A DNA stretch of 64,000 nucleotides from Streptomyces sp. NRRL S-37 (GTDB lineage Bacteria; Actinomycetota; Actinomycetes; Streptomycetales; Streptomycetaceae). Position 1 is the stretch's first letter, and the number at the start of each line of letters is the position of its first letter. The stretch spans positions 1 through 64,000 of the forward strand of contig NZ_JOIZ01000016.1 of the NCBI RefSeq assembly GCF_000721605.1, written 5' to 3'. The position numbers and the translations under genes were made by a program. Of this stretch, positions 19,674-27,847 are shown in pieces. Below the pieces are notes generated by a model that was not told the DNA's origin, ran no database searches, and was given only the letters and a program-made list of their open reading frames with translations.

Positions 19674-20234
19674 GGTGGGTCGCCTCTCATTCGAAGGCAC
19701 AGTGGCGCGAGGGCGGGGCGTGGCGGGGCGGACGGCGCTGTCAGCTCGCGAAGGTCAGAGAGGCAGGGGCCGGGGGGCTGAGCCCGGGAGACGGAGGTGA
19801 GGAGTGCCGCACGCCACCTCCCGGCTGGATCGCTCGAACCGTGGGCGCCACCTTCTGCCTTGTGCGCAAAGTTTATACGACACGCGTTCGGGCTGTGTTT
19901 CGCCTAGCTGTTTTCGACCGGCGGAACAAGGGTACTTCTGGCCGGTAAAATGTGGAAATCATCCCGATCTCGGGCCGGATGCACGCCGATGACCTCGGAT
20001 AATGGCCGCGAAGCGGTCGGCCTATTCTCGTCGGCGTTTTTCACGAGTTCGCAACCGACCCGTAAGGCGTCTTCTGTGCCATGCCTCGTGAATGTGCCAC
20101 TGGTCACCCCGACCAGACTAGCGGTCGACGGTTCCGTCCGGGGCGTTATCGATCGCATCGACGGGGCATCCTCCCCTGTGGACCGGGACCCGGCGGCCGC
20201 TCTTCGGCCCGCCCGTGCGAGGAAGGACCCTTCG
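19674..20234. other. Long divergent intergenic region with an A+T-richer core
   Basis: 561 bp between divergent genes. Positions about 19858-20060 are clearly richer in A and T than the surroundings. Visible are TAAAAT at 19946-19951 (plus strand) and TATAAA within GTATAAACTTTGCGC (minus strand, about 19871-19876), both possible -10 boxes without convincing -35 boxes. No coding pattern is evident. Confidence 0.4.
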
Positions 20235-21752
20235 ATGGGGGAGAAGGTCGTGGCAGGTCAGTTCGACCTGTCCGATCGCCAGCGCTACCGCGAGAAGCTC
20301 CGCAGCTGTCTGATGGGCTTGGAACGACTGCTGGCGGAGAAGCGGTTCGACCGCCCCAAGAACCTCATGGGGCTGGAGATCGAGTTGAATCTCGCGGGCG
20401 CCGACGGCATGCCGAAAATGTTGAATGCGCAAGTCCTCGAACGGATCGCCAGCAGGGACTTCCAGACGGAACTCGCCATGTTCAATCTGGAAGTGAACAT
20501 CGCCCCCCACCGATTGGGCGGGCGGGTATTCGACCGGCTCGACGAGGAACTGCGCACTTCGCTCACGTACGCCGACCGGAAAGCCGGTGAAGTGGACGCG
20601 GGGATCGTGATGATCGGCATCCTGCCGACACTGGACCGGGACGACCTGGTCTCCTCGAATCTTTCCGATGTCGACCGTTACGCATTGCTCAACGAACAGA
20701 TCGTGGCCGCGCGCGGTGAGGAGTTCACCCTCGACATCGACGGCGTCGAACGCCTCAGCTGCACCTCCAAGTCCATCGCCCCCGAGGCCGCCTGCACCTC
20801 GGTGCAACTGCACCTCCAGGTCACCCCGGAGCGCTTCGCCGGTGTGTGGAACGCGGCCCAGGCCGTCGCCGCCGCCCAGATCGCCGTCGGCGCCAACTCG
20901 CCGTTCCTCTTCGGCCGCGAACTGTGGCGCGAGTCCCGGCCCCCGCTGTTCCAGCAGTCCACGGACACCCGCCCGCCCGAGCTCCAGGCCCAGGGCGTAC
21001 GGCCGCGCACCTGGTTCGGGGAGCGCTGGGTGACCTCGGCGTTCGACCTGTTCGAGGAGAACCTGCGCTACTACCCGGCCCTGCTGCCCCTCTGCGACGA
21101 CGAGGACCCGCTCGAGGTGCTGGACCGGGGCGGTGTCCCCAGCCTCGCCGAACTCGTCCTGCACAACGGCACCGTCTACCGCTGGAACCGCCCCGTCTAC
21201 GGCATCGCCGACGGCGTGCCCCACCTGCGCGTGGAGAACCGCGTGCTGCCCGCCGGTCCCACGGTCACCGACGTCATCGCCAACGCGGCCTTCTACTACG
21301 GCGTGGTCCGCGCCCTCGCCGAGGACAGCCGGCCGGTGTGGACCCGGCTGCCGTTCGAGGCGGCGGCCGCCAACTTCGACGCCGCCTGCAGGTACGGCAT
21401 CGACGCCCGCCTCACCTGGCCCCGGCGCGGCCGTCTCGGCGGGCTGGGCGAGGTGGACGCGGTCACCCTCGTACGGGACGAGCTGCTGCCGCTCGCCGAG
21501 GCCGGGCTGGACGCGTGGGGGATCGAGCCGGCCGACCGGGATCTGTATCTCGGAGTGATCGAGGAGCGGTGCCGGCGAAGGGTGAACGGCGCGACCTGGC
21601 AGGCCGCGACCTTCCACCGGGCCCTCGACCTGGGCCTCGGCCGGGAGGCCGCCCTGGCCGCCACCACCCGCCGTTACCGCGAGCTGACGGAGCAGGGCGA
21701 TCCGGTGCACAGCTGGCCGGTGGGACTGCCGGAACGGGTGCCCACGGGCTGA
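20235..21752 (+). CDS. Glutamate-cysteine ligase family (GCS2-like) protein
   Basis: 505 residues from the ATG at 20235, preceded by GAGGAAGGA. Early motifs NLMGLEIELNLAG and FNLEVNIAP match the ATP/metal-binding carboxylate region of the GCS2 ligase family, and SCTSKSIAPEAACTSVQLHLQV follows. The family joins glutamate to amines or cysteine. Actinobacteria use mycothiol rather than glutathione, so the substrate is probably not simple glutathione synthesis; it remains unknown. It has its own long promoter region and is followed by a CPBP protease gene. Confidence 0.75.
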   Translation: MGEKVVAGQFDLSDRQRYREKLRSCLMGLERLLAEKRFDRPKNLMGLEIELNLAGADGMPKMLNAQVLERIASRDFQTELAMFNLEVNIAPHRLGGRVFDRLDEELRTSLTYADRKAGEVDAGIVMIGILPTLDRDDLVSSNLSDVDRYALLNEQIVAARGEEFTLDIDGVERLSCTSKSIAPEAACTSVQLHLQVTPERFAGVWNAAQAVAAAQIAVGANSPFLFGRELWRESRPPLFQQSTDTRPPELQAQGVRPRTWFGERWVTSAFDLFEENLRYYPALLPLCDDEDPLEVLDRGGVPSLAELVLHNGTVYRWNRPVYGIADGVPHLRVENRVLPAGPTVTDVIANAAFYYGVVRALAEDSRPVWTRLPFEAAAANFDAACRYGIDARLTWPRRGRLGGLGEVDAVTLVRDELLPLAEAGLDAWGIEPADRDLYLGVIEERCRRRVNGATWQAATFHRALDLGLGREAALAATTRRYRELTEQGDPVHSWPVGLPERVPTG

Positions 21753-21831
21753 CGCCGTCACCGGCCCCCCGGCCGGGCGCACAGCCGCTGCCCTCATACT
21801 GATCGGACCGATCGGTGATGTGGAGGCAGGT

Positions 21832-22632
21832 GTGCAGGCGGAGGCGGGCCCGGCGGCCGGTTCGTACCCTGAGCGGAGGCCCTCGCGGACGACGCTGCGC
21901 GACGAGACGCTTCTCGTGCTCGCGCTGTCGCTCGGCGCGAGCGGTGTGTCGGCCCTGATCAGCTTCGTCGGCTCGGTCACCGAACCGGGCGGCCTGAAGG
22001 ACCAGGCGGCCACCCTCAACGCGTCGGCCGCGCCGGGCCGCCCCTGGCTGGACCTCGCCTGGCAGCTCTTCGGGATCACCACGGCGCTCGTCCCGGTGGC
22101 GTTGGTGGCGCACTTCCTGCTGCGTGAGGGCGCGGGGCCGCGCACCCTCGGCTTCGACCGCACCCGGCCCTGGTCCGACCTCGGCCGCGGAGCGGCGGTC
22201 GCGGCGGTCATCGGCAGCAGCGGCATCGCCTTCTACCTGGCCATGCGCGGCCTCGGCTTCAACCTCACCGTGGTGCCGGAGGCGCTGCCCGAGGTGTGGT
22301 GGAAGTACCCCGTGCTGATCCTGTCCGCGATGCAGAACTCGATCCTCGAAGAGGTCATCGTCGTCGGCTACCTGTTGCGCCGGCTGGACCAGCTGGGCTG
22401 GTCCCCGGGCGCCTCGCTGGCGGCCAGTTCGGTGCTGCGCGGCTCGTACCACCTCTACCAGGGCATCGGCGGCTTCATCGGGAACATGGTGATGGGCGTG
22501 GTGTTCGTGTACCTCTACCGGCGCTGGGGGCGCGTCGGGCCGCTGGTGGTCGCGCACACGCTGCTCGACGTCGGGGCGTTCGTGGGGTACGCGCTGCTGG
22601 CCGGCAAGGTGGGCTGGCTGCCGACGGCGTGA
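21832..22632 (+). CDS. CPBP family intramembrane metalloprotease
   Basis: 266 residues from the GTG at 21832, with GGAGG at 21822-21826. There are about eight membrane segments. The family motifs are present: the paired glutamates in SILEEVIVVGYLLRRL, a histidine in GSYHLYQG, and the final His/Asp in HTLLDVGAFVGYAL. These form the zinc site of CAAX-protease/bacteriocin-processing enzymes. The substrate is unknown. It ends at a strong bidirectional terminator. Confidence 0.85.
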   Translation: MQAEAGPAAGSYPERRPSRTTLRDETLLVLALSLGASGVSALISFVGSVTEPGGLKDQAATLNASAAPGRPWLDLAWQLFGITTALVPVALVAHFLLREGAGPRTLGFDRTRPWSDLGRGAAVAAVIGSSGIAFYLAMRGLGFNLTVVPEALPEVWWKYPVLILSAMQNSILEEVIVVGYLLRRLDQLGWSPGASLAASSVLRGSYHLYQGIGGFIGNMVMGVVFVYLYRRWGRVGPLVVAHTLLDVGAFVGYALLAGKVGWLPTA

Positions 22633-22638
22633 GGCGGC

Positions 22639-22691
22639 GGCGAAGGGGCGTGCGGCGCGGGCGGTTTCCCGGGGCCGCACGCCCCTTCGCC
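22639..22691. terminator. Bidirectional terminator
   Basis: A perfect 18-bp inverted repeat (22639-22656 with 22674-22691) lies between the convergent CPBP and PhzF genes. Confidence 0.85.
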
Positions 22692-22700
22692 GTACCGGGT

Positions 22701-23510
22701 TCAGACCAGCAGATCGCCCTCGATGACCGTCACGGCCCGTCCGCCCAGCAGGGTGCGCCCGCCGCGTACCTCGGTGCGGACGCGGCCGGAGCGCGGTGAG
22801 GCCTGGAGGCCGGTGAGGGCGGGGCGGCCGAGGCGCTCGGACCAGTACGGGGCCAGAGCGGTGTGCGCGCTGCCGGTGACCGGGTCCTCGTCGATGCCGA
22901 CGTTCGGGAAGAAGCAGCGGGAGACGAAGTCGTAGCCGAGGGCGGGGTTCTCTGCGCGGGCGGTGGCGATGAGGCCGCGCTCGGAGTAGGCGGCCAGGGC
23001 CTTGAGGTCGGGCCGCAGGGCGTGGACGGTCCGCTCGTCGGCGACCTCGACGAGCAGGTCCCCGATGTCCGGGCCGGTGTCGAAGGCCGTGAGCGGCCGG
23101 GCGCCCAGCGCCTCGGCGACGCCCTCGGGGACGTCGACCCGGGTGAGCGGGGCGGTGGGGAAGTCCAGGGTGACGGCGCCGTCCTCGCCGGGCGTGGCGA
23201 TGAGGACGCCGCTGCGGGTGGCGAACCGCACCGGGCCCCGGTGCGCGCCGGTGGTGTGCAGGACGTGCGCGGTGGCCAGCGTCGCGTGGCCGCACATCGC
23301 GACCTCGGTGACGGGGGTGAACCAGCGCAGCGCCCAGTCGGCCCCGCCTCCCGCGGGGAGCGGGTGGGCGAAGGCCGTCTCGGCGTGGTTGACCTCCAGG
23401 GCGACGTTCTGCAGCCAGGGGTCGTCCGGGAAGGCGTCCAGCAGCAGTACCCCGGCGGGGTTGCCGGCGAAGGGCCGGTCGGTGAAGGCGTCGACGATTC
23501 GAATCCGCAT
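22701..23510 (-). CDS. PhzF family isomerase
   Basis: 269 residues. The duplicated diaminopimelate-epimerase-like fold is evident: FAGNPAGVLLLD, the catalytic glutamate in NHAETAF, CGHATLATAHVL, and GIDEDPVTGSAHTALAPYW. PhzF proteins catalyse isomerisations such as that in phenazine formation. Stand-alone homologues outside phenazine clusters have unknown substrates, and no phenazine genes are present here. The ATG at 23510 is chosen because the family begins at MRIRIVDAFTDRPF. Confidence 0.88.
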   Translation of the reverse strand: MRIRIVDAFTDRPFAGNPAGVLLLDAFPDDPWLQNVALEVNHAETAFAHPLPAGGGADWALRWFTPVTEVAMCGHATLATAHVLHTTGAHRGPVRFATRSGVLIATPGEDGAVTLDFPTAPLTRVDVPEGVAEALGARPLTAFDTGPDIGDLLVEVADERTVHALRPDLKALAAYSERGLIATARAENPALGYDFVSRCFFPNVGIDEDPVTGSAHTALAPYWSERLGRPALTGLQASPRSGRVRTEVRGGRTLLGGRAVTVIEGDLLV

Positions 23511-23601
23511 GTCCTGACGGTAGAGGCTCCGTGAAGTCGCAGGCCAAGGCCAATTCGAGGGTGCCGGCCCGGTTGCCGCGGCTGTCGCCCGGGCGGAGGG
23601 G

Positions 23602-23640
23602 TTGTCGGACGAACTGTTCCGATATATCTTTGAAGCATCG
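23602..23640 (+). promoter_or_regulatory. Promoter and likely operator of padR
   Basis: TTGTCG (23602-23607), 17 bp, then TATCTT (23625-23630). The -10 lies inside CGATATATCTTTGAAGCATCG (about 23620-23640), an A+T-rich near-dyad of the kind PadR proteins bind, so autorepression is likely. Confidence 0.55.
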
Positions 23641-23672
23641 CGACAGATCAACGACAGGATGGAGTGGTGGCG

Positions 23673-24305
23673 ATGCGTACCCATGGTCACGAGCATGGAC
23701 ACGGTCATGGCGGCCCGCGTGGCGGTCGTGGCGACTTCGAGCGGCTGCGGGCGGCTTTCGGGCCTTTCGGCCCGGGGGGCCCGGGTGGTCCCGGCGGCCC
23801 CTTCGGCCCGGGCTTCGGGCATGGCGGCCCCTGGGGCGGGCGAGGGCGCGGCGGACCGAGGGGAAGGGCGCGGCGCGGTGACGTACGGGCCTCGATCCTG
23901 GCCCTGCTGAAGGACCGTCCGATGCACGGCTACGAGATGATCCAGGAGATCGCCGAGCGCAGCGGCGGAGCGTGGAAGCCCAGTCCCGGCTCGGTGTACC
24001 CCACCCTCCAGCTGCTGGAGGACGAGGGGCTGATCGCCAGCGAGTCCGAGGGCGGCAAGAAGCTGTTCTCGCTGACCGGCGCCGGCCGCTCGGCGGCCGA
24101 GGAGGGACCCGAGGCTCCCTGGGAGGAGGCCTCGCGCGGGGTCGACTGGGAGGCCCTGAGCGAGATCCGGCAGGCAGGCTTCGGCCTGATGGAGGCCTTC
24201 GGGCAGGTCTGGAAGACGGGCAGCAGGGAGCAGCGGGAGAAGGCTCTCGCCGTCATCAACGAGGCCCGCAAGAGGCTGTACCTGATCCTCGCCGACGAGG
24301 ACTGA
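23673..24305 (+). CDS. PadR family regulator with His/Gly-rich N-terminus
   Basis: 210 residues from the ATG at 23673, after GGAG. Residues 1-65 are low-complexity: HGHEHGHGHGG first, then Gly/Pro/Phe repeats. The PadR winged helix (about 70-150) contains VRASILALLKDRPMHGYEMI and WKPSPGSVYPTLQLLEDEGL. A C-terminal helix for dimerisation follows. PadR proteins repress efflux and stress genes. The His-rich head could bind metal ions, which is inferred. No obvious transporter target is adjacent; autoregulation is likely. Confidence 0.85.
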   Translation: MRTHGHEHGHGHGGPRGGRGDFERLRAAFGPFGPGGPGGPGGPFGPGFGHGGPWGGRGRGGPRGRARRGDVRASILALLKDRPMHGYEMIQEIAERSGGAWKPSPGSVYPTLQLLEDEGLIASESEGGKKLFSLTGAGRSAAEEGPEAPWEEASRGVDWEALSEIRQAGFGLMEAFGQVWKTGSREQREKALAVINEARKRLYLILADED

Positions 24306-24319
24306 CGGGCCGGTGAGGG

Positions 24320-24364
24320 CCGCCCGAGGGGCGTGACGCAAACCGGCGCGCGCCCCTCGGGCGG
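24320..24364 (+). terminator. Hairpin terminator after padR
   Basis: A perfect 14-bp inverted repeat (24320-24333 with 24351-24364) lies 15 bp after the padR stop. Confidence 0.75.
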
Positions 24365-24485
24365 AAACACCCTGATCTCCTTCGCAAGGAGGAGATTCCG
24401 GCCCGGGGCATCCGCTTCCCGTGGGACGCCAAGATGCTTCCCGCCGGGGATGCCCCGGGCCCGTGGGGCTGATGGGGTGGGGGAC

Positions 24486-25019
24486 GTGCAACCCCGTATC
24501 CCCCGGCAGCAGGCCCGCGAGCTCCATGAGCAGGGCATCCACCGCGCGGAGAACGATGTCAGGCTCGGCGCCGAACTGGCAGCGGTGGTGGCCGGTGCCC
24601 GGCGCAGAGCGGTCCGGGACGGGGACCGGCAGATCGACACCGCCCATCTGCTGCACTCGCTCCTGGAGTCCGACGCCGAGGTGAGGGCCGTCTTCGGCGA
24701 GGGCCCGCGGATCGCCCGGCTGCTCGGCTACCTGGTCCAGCGCAGCATCGGCTACGGGCTGCGCTGGCAGGGTGCCGTCGAGGACTCCGGAGGCGTCCCC
24801 GTGGTGACCGAGGCCGCGGGCCTCTCGCCGCTCGCCGCGGGCTGCATGGAGTACGCCCATGAGCGCGCCGCCCGTCACGGCCGCGGCCCGGCGTGCGGTA
24901 CGGACCTGCTCGCGGCGATCGTCGCGGACCCCCGGGCGCGCGCCGTCGAGGTGCTCGAACGTGCCGGGATCGACCCCCGTGAACTGTTCGTCCGGCTCGA
25001 GGCGCCGTCCGGCCGGTGA
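24486..25019 (+). CDS. Clp N-terminal (Clp-N repeat) domain protein
   Basis: 177 residues from the GTG at 24486. Two Clp-N-like repeats are visible: IDTAHLLHSLLESDAEVRAVFG, then GTDLLAAIVADPRARAVEVLERAGID. These repeats occur at the N-terminus of ClpA/ClpB/ClpC, where they bind substrates or adaptors, but there is no ATPase domain here. Free-standing Clp-N proteins are common in actinobacteria and may act as adaptors or regulators; the role is unknown. The ribosome site is weak and the start is uncertain. Confidence 0.72.
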   Translation: MQPRIPRQQARELHEQGIHRAENDVRLGAELAAVVAGARRRAVRDGDRQIDTAHLLHSLLESDAEVRAVFGEGPRIARLLGYLVQRSIGYGLRWQGAVEDSGGVPVVTEAAGLSPLAAGCMEYAHERAARHGRGPACGTDLLAAIVADPRARAVEVLERAGIDPRELFVRLEAPSGR

Positions 25020-25071
25020 GACAGGTGCCATAAAGGATGACGCTCCTGTCGGAGCCTGTCATCATGTGCCG

Positions 25072-26067
25072 GTGCCTACCTCTGTGATGACCCCGGGCGA
25101 CCACCGGAAGGGCGTCGGACTCGGCCTCGCGCTGCTGTCCGCGCTGGCCTTCGGAGGTTCCGGTGTGGCGGCCAAGCCGCTGATCGAAGCGGGTCTCGAC
25201 CCGCTCCACGTCGTGTGGCTGCGGGTGGCGGGCGCGGCGCTCGTCATGCTGCCGTCGGCGGTGCGCCACCGGGGACTCCTGCGCAGCAGGCCCGGACTGC
25301 TCGCCGGGTTCGGCCTGTTCGCCGTGGCCGGCGTCCAGGCCTGCTACTTCGCCGCGCTCTCCCGCATCCCCGTCGGAGTCGCCCTGCTGGTCGAGTACCT
25401 GGCGCCCGCGCTCGTGCTCGGCTGGGTGCGGTTCGTGCGGCGGCGGCCGGTGACCCGTGCCGCCGCGGTCGGCGTGGTCCTGGCGGTGGGCGGGCTCGCC
25501 TGTGTCGTGGAGGTGTGGTCGGGCCTCGGCTTCGACGCGCTCGGTCTGCTGCTCGCGCTCGGCGCGGCCTGCTGCCAGGTCGGCTACTTCGTCCTGTCCG
25601 ACCAGGGCGGCGACGGCGACGAGGCACCCGACCCGCTCGGTGTGATCGCCTACGGGCTGCTGATCGGCGCCGCCGTCCTGACCGTCGTCGCCCGCCCCTG
25701 GTCCATGGAGTGGTCCGTGCTCACCGGCAGCGCGGAGATGGACGGCACCCCGGTCGCCGCCTTCGTCCTGCTGGCCTGGATCGTCCTCGTCGCCACGGTG
25801 GCCGCGTACGTCACCGGGGTGGTGTCGGTGCGACGGCTCTCCCCGCAGGTCGCCGGCGTCGTGGCCTGTCTGGAGGCGGTCATCGCCACCGTCCTCGCCT
25901 GGGTCCTGCTCGGCGAGCATCTGTCGGCACCGCAGATCGTGGGCGGCGCGGTGGTCCTGGCGGGCGCTTTCATCGCCCAGTCCTCGACCCCGGTGAAGGG
26001 CTCCGGGGAGCCGGTGGCGAGTGGCGGGACCGAACGGGAGTTGTCCACGCCGGGAACGACCGCCTAG
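25072..26067 (+). CDS. EamA/DMT family transporter (first of a tandem pair)
   Basis: About 331 residues and ten membrane helices in two EamA repeats (FGGSGVAAKPLIEAGLDPLHVVWLRVAGA, then the C-terminal repeat ending GEHLSAPQIVGGAVVLAGAF). The RhaT/RhtA-type superfamily exports amino acids, metabolites or drugs; the substrate is unknown. The start is the GTG at 25072 or the ATG at 25087. Its 3' end overlaps the promoter of the next transporter, whose -10 box contains this gene's stop codon. Confidence 0.82.
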   Translation: MPTSVMTPGDHRKGVGLGLALLSALAFGGSGVAAKPLIEAGLDPLHVVWLRVAGAALVMLPSAVRHRGLLRSRPGLLAGFGLFAVAGVQACYFAALSRIPVGVALLVEYLAPALVLGWVRFVRRRPVTRAAAVGVVLAVGGLACVVEVWSGLGFDALGLLLALGAACCQVGYFVLSDQGGDGDEAPDPLGVIAYGLLIGAAVLTVVARPWSMEWSVLTGSAEMDGTPVAAFVLLAWIVLVATVAAYVTGVVSVRRLSPQVAGVVACLEAVIATVLAWVLLGEHLSAPQIVGGAVVLAGAFIAQSSTPVKGSGEPVASGGTERELSTPGTTA

Positions 26068-26070
26068 GGT
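26041..26070 (+). promoter_or_regulatory. Promoter inside the end of the upstream gene
   Basis: TTGTCC (26041-26046), 18 bp, then TAGGGT (26065-26070). Transcription would begin at or near 26078, the ATG of a 13-codon ORF. Confidence 0.6.
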
Positions 26071-26077
26071 GCTGATC

Positions 26078-26119
26078 ATGTACGCACGCGCACGTGTCCT
26101 CCCGCCTCCGGCCGCCTGA
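26078..26119 (+). CDS. Candidate leaderless leader peptide (MYARARVLPPPAA)
   Basis: A 13-codon ORF starts 7 nt after a -10 box and ends in TGA at 26117-26119. It contains a PPP run, a known slow spot for ribosomes without EF-P. Its last codons form the left arm of a 7-bp hairpin (26101-26107 with 26119-26125). It precedes a 170-nt structured leader and the second DMT transporter. Peptide synthesis is unproven, and chance occurrence is possible for so short an ORF. Confidence 0.45.
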   Translation: MYARARVLPPPAA

Positions 26120-26232
26120 GGCGGGCACTCCGGTCCATCCGCCCGGCTGGTCGCCGGGCGTGACGGTGCTGCCCGCAGACGGAGTCCGCGGATCCCGCCG
26201 CCCCGGTCCCGGCCGGGACTGACCCGGGATCC
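26101..26232 (+). promoter_or_regulatory. Structured leader of the second DMT transporter gene
   Basis: Three hairpins in series: 26101-26107/26119-26125 (7 bp), CGCCCGGC/GCCGGGCG at 26140-26147/26153-26160 (8 bp, 5-nt loop), and GGATCCCG/CGGGATCC at 26190-26197/26225-26232 enclosing a GTCCCGG/CCGGGAC inner pair. This fits an attenuator or translation-coupled leader. Confidence 0.5.
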
Positions 26233-26290
26233 CTTCCCGAACTTCCGCGCCCACGCCGACGCGCGTGGCGCGCCTCCGCGGAGAGAACAC

Positions 26291-27247
26291 GTGTCGAACA
26301 CCGTCTCCGGCCTGCCCGTCGGGCGAGGCCTCCTCTATCTGATCGTCGCCGGTGCCGCCTGGGGCACCGCGGGCGCCGCCGCGTCGCTGGTCTACCGGAC
26401 CAGCGACATGGGCCCCGTCGCCCTGTCCTTCTGGCGCTGCGCCGTCGGCCTGGTCCTGCTGCTCGCCGTCCGGCCGCTGTCCCGCCGCCCCCGGCCCGCC
26501 GCACCCGAGCCGCTCGGCCGCCGGGTGCTGCGGGCCGGGGCCACCGGCACCGGGCTCGCGGTCTTCCAGACCGCCTACTTCGCGGCCGTCTCCGCCACGG
26601 GGCTCGCCGTGGCCACCGTCGTCACCCTCGGCGCCGGACCCGTACTGATCGCGCTCGGCGCGCGGCTGACCCTGGGGGAGCGCCTGGGGCGCGGCGGACT
26701 GGCCGCCGTCGTGGGCGCGCTCGCCGGACTCGTCGTGCTCGTCCTCGGCGGCGGAGGCGCGACCGTGGACCCGTGGGGCGTCCTGCTCGCCCTGGTGTCC
26801 GCGGCCGGGTACTCGGCGATGACGCTGCTCACCCGCTGGTGGGGACGTGACGGCGGCACGGACTCCTCCGGTACGACCGTCGGGGCGTTCGCCGTCACCA
26901 GCCTGGTGCTGCTGCCGTTCGCCGCGGCCGAGGGACTGGTGCCGCACACCGACGCCCCCGGCGCGCTGCTGTGCCTGCTGGCGTACATCGCCTCCGTGCC
27001 GACGGCGCTCGCGTACGGCCTCTACTTCGCCGGTGCGGCCGTCGTGCGGTCGGCCACCGTCTCCGTGATCATGCTGCTGGAGCCGGTGAGCGCGGCGGTG
27101 CTCGCGGTGGCCCTCCTCGGTGAGCGGCTGACGGCGGCCACGCTGGCCGGCACCCTGCTGATGCTCGGCTCGGTCGCGGGCCTCGCGGTCGGCGAGGCGC
27201 GGGGCGCGCGGACCCGCGGGGAGGAGCCGGACGTGGTGCCGGTGTGA
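26291..27247 (+). CDS. EamA/DMT family transporter (second of a tandem pair)
   Basis: 318 residues and ten membrane helices in two EamA repeats ([20 protein letters not shown], then [20 protein letters not shown]). GGAGAG precedes the GTG. It has its own promoter and a 213-nt leader with a short ORF and hairpins, which the first transporter lacks, so it is regulated separately. The substrate is unknown; amino acid or antibiotic export is plausible. Confidence 0.83.
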   Translation: MSNTVSGLPVGRGLLYLIVAGAAWGTAGAAASLVYRTSDMGPVALSFWRCAVGLVLLLAVRPLSRRPRPAAPEPLGRRVLRAGATGTGLAVFQTAYFAAVSATGLAVATVVTLGAGPVLIALGARLTLGERLGRGGLAAVVGALAGLVVLVLGGGGATVDPWGVLLALVSAAGYSAMTLLTRWWGRDGGTDSSGTTVGAFAVTSLVLLPFAAAEGLVPHTDAPGALLCLLAYIASVPTALAYGLYFAGAAVVRSATVSVIMLLEPVSAAVLAVALLGERLTAATLAGTLLMLGSVAGLAVGEARGARTRGEEPDVVPV

Positions 27248-27270
27248 TGGCGCGGGGCCCTGCCGCGCGG

Positions 27271-27309
27271 GGGCCCCTCCGGCCGGGAGCGGCCCGGCCG
27301 GAGGGGCCC
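27271..27309. terminator. Bidirectional terminator
   Basis: A perfect 17-bp inverted repeat (27271-27287 with 27293-27309) with a 5-nt loop separates the convergent transporter and hypothetical genes. Confidence 0.88.
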
Positions 27310-27340
27310 GCTCCGGTGCCCCGTCGTCCGAGCGACGCGG

Positions 27341-27817
27341 TCACTCGACGATCTCGACGGCGTCCGGCTTGGGGAACGGCAGCATCTCCCAGCCGGCGGG
27401 CCAGCCACGCACTCGACGCTCCCCTCGCTCGGCTTCGAGGATCCGGGGAACACGTCGCCTCCACCACTGGTGCGGATCCTCGTCCCGACCGGGCCACGGA
27501 ACAGTGGCCGCGCGGAAACGGTCGTCGAGCTCGGTCAGTTCCGAAAGCCGCGCCGCCCGCACCCGCGGAGGCAGGAGCCGCCAGGCGCCCGCCAGCGCGT
27601 GCCGGCACCGGATTTCCTCGTCGAACTCCGGCGCGCACCACGCATAGCCCTCCTCCACGGCCGTCACGACGTCCCGCCAGCTCTTGAAGAGCGAGTTGAG
27701 CGTGTACGGCTCCCCGCCGGCCCGGCGTCCGGCGGTGGCCGGGACGGCGTGGCGCACCGCCTCGTACTCCTCGGCGGTCAAAGGCGCCCCGTCCGCGGGC
27801 GCAGGCGATCGGTCCAT
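27341..27817 (-). CDS. Conserved hypothetical protein
   Basis: 158 residues, soluble, rich in Trp, Arg and Glu. Segments include YTLNSLFKSWRDVVTAVEEGY, FDEEIRCRHALAGAWRLLPP and PWPGRDEDPHQWWRRRVPRIL. No signal peptide, membrane segment or known motif is seen, and I do not recognise the family. Codon use is normal. It lies between a terminator and the FMN split-barrel gene, on the same strand as the latter. Confidence 0.65.
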   Translation of the reverse strand: MDRSPAPADGAPLTAEEYEAVRHAVPATAGRRAGGEPYTLNSLFKSWRDVVTAVEEGYAWCAPEFDEEIRCRHALAGAWRLLPPRVRAARLSELTELDDRFRAATVPWPGRDEDPHQWWRRRVPRILEAERGERRVRGWPAGWEMLPFPKPDAVEIVE

Positions 27818-27847
27818 GGACCGACTGTCCCACGCCCCGGGCGCGGA

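Noticed and set aside
20235..20260. Start at 19950 for the GCS2-like protein
   Set aside because: The extra 95 codons lie in an A+T-richer region with poor codon bias, whereas the ATG at 20235 has a ribosome site.
22701..25031. 776-codon minus-strand frame including PhzF
   Set aside because: Only the last 269 codons match the PhzF family; the upstream part is antisense to padR and the Clp-N gene.
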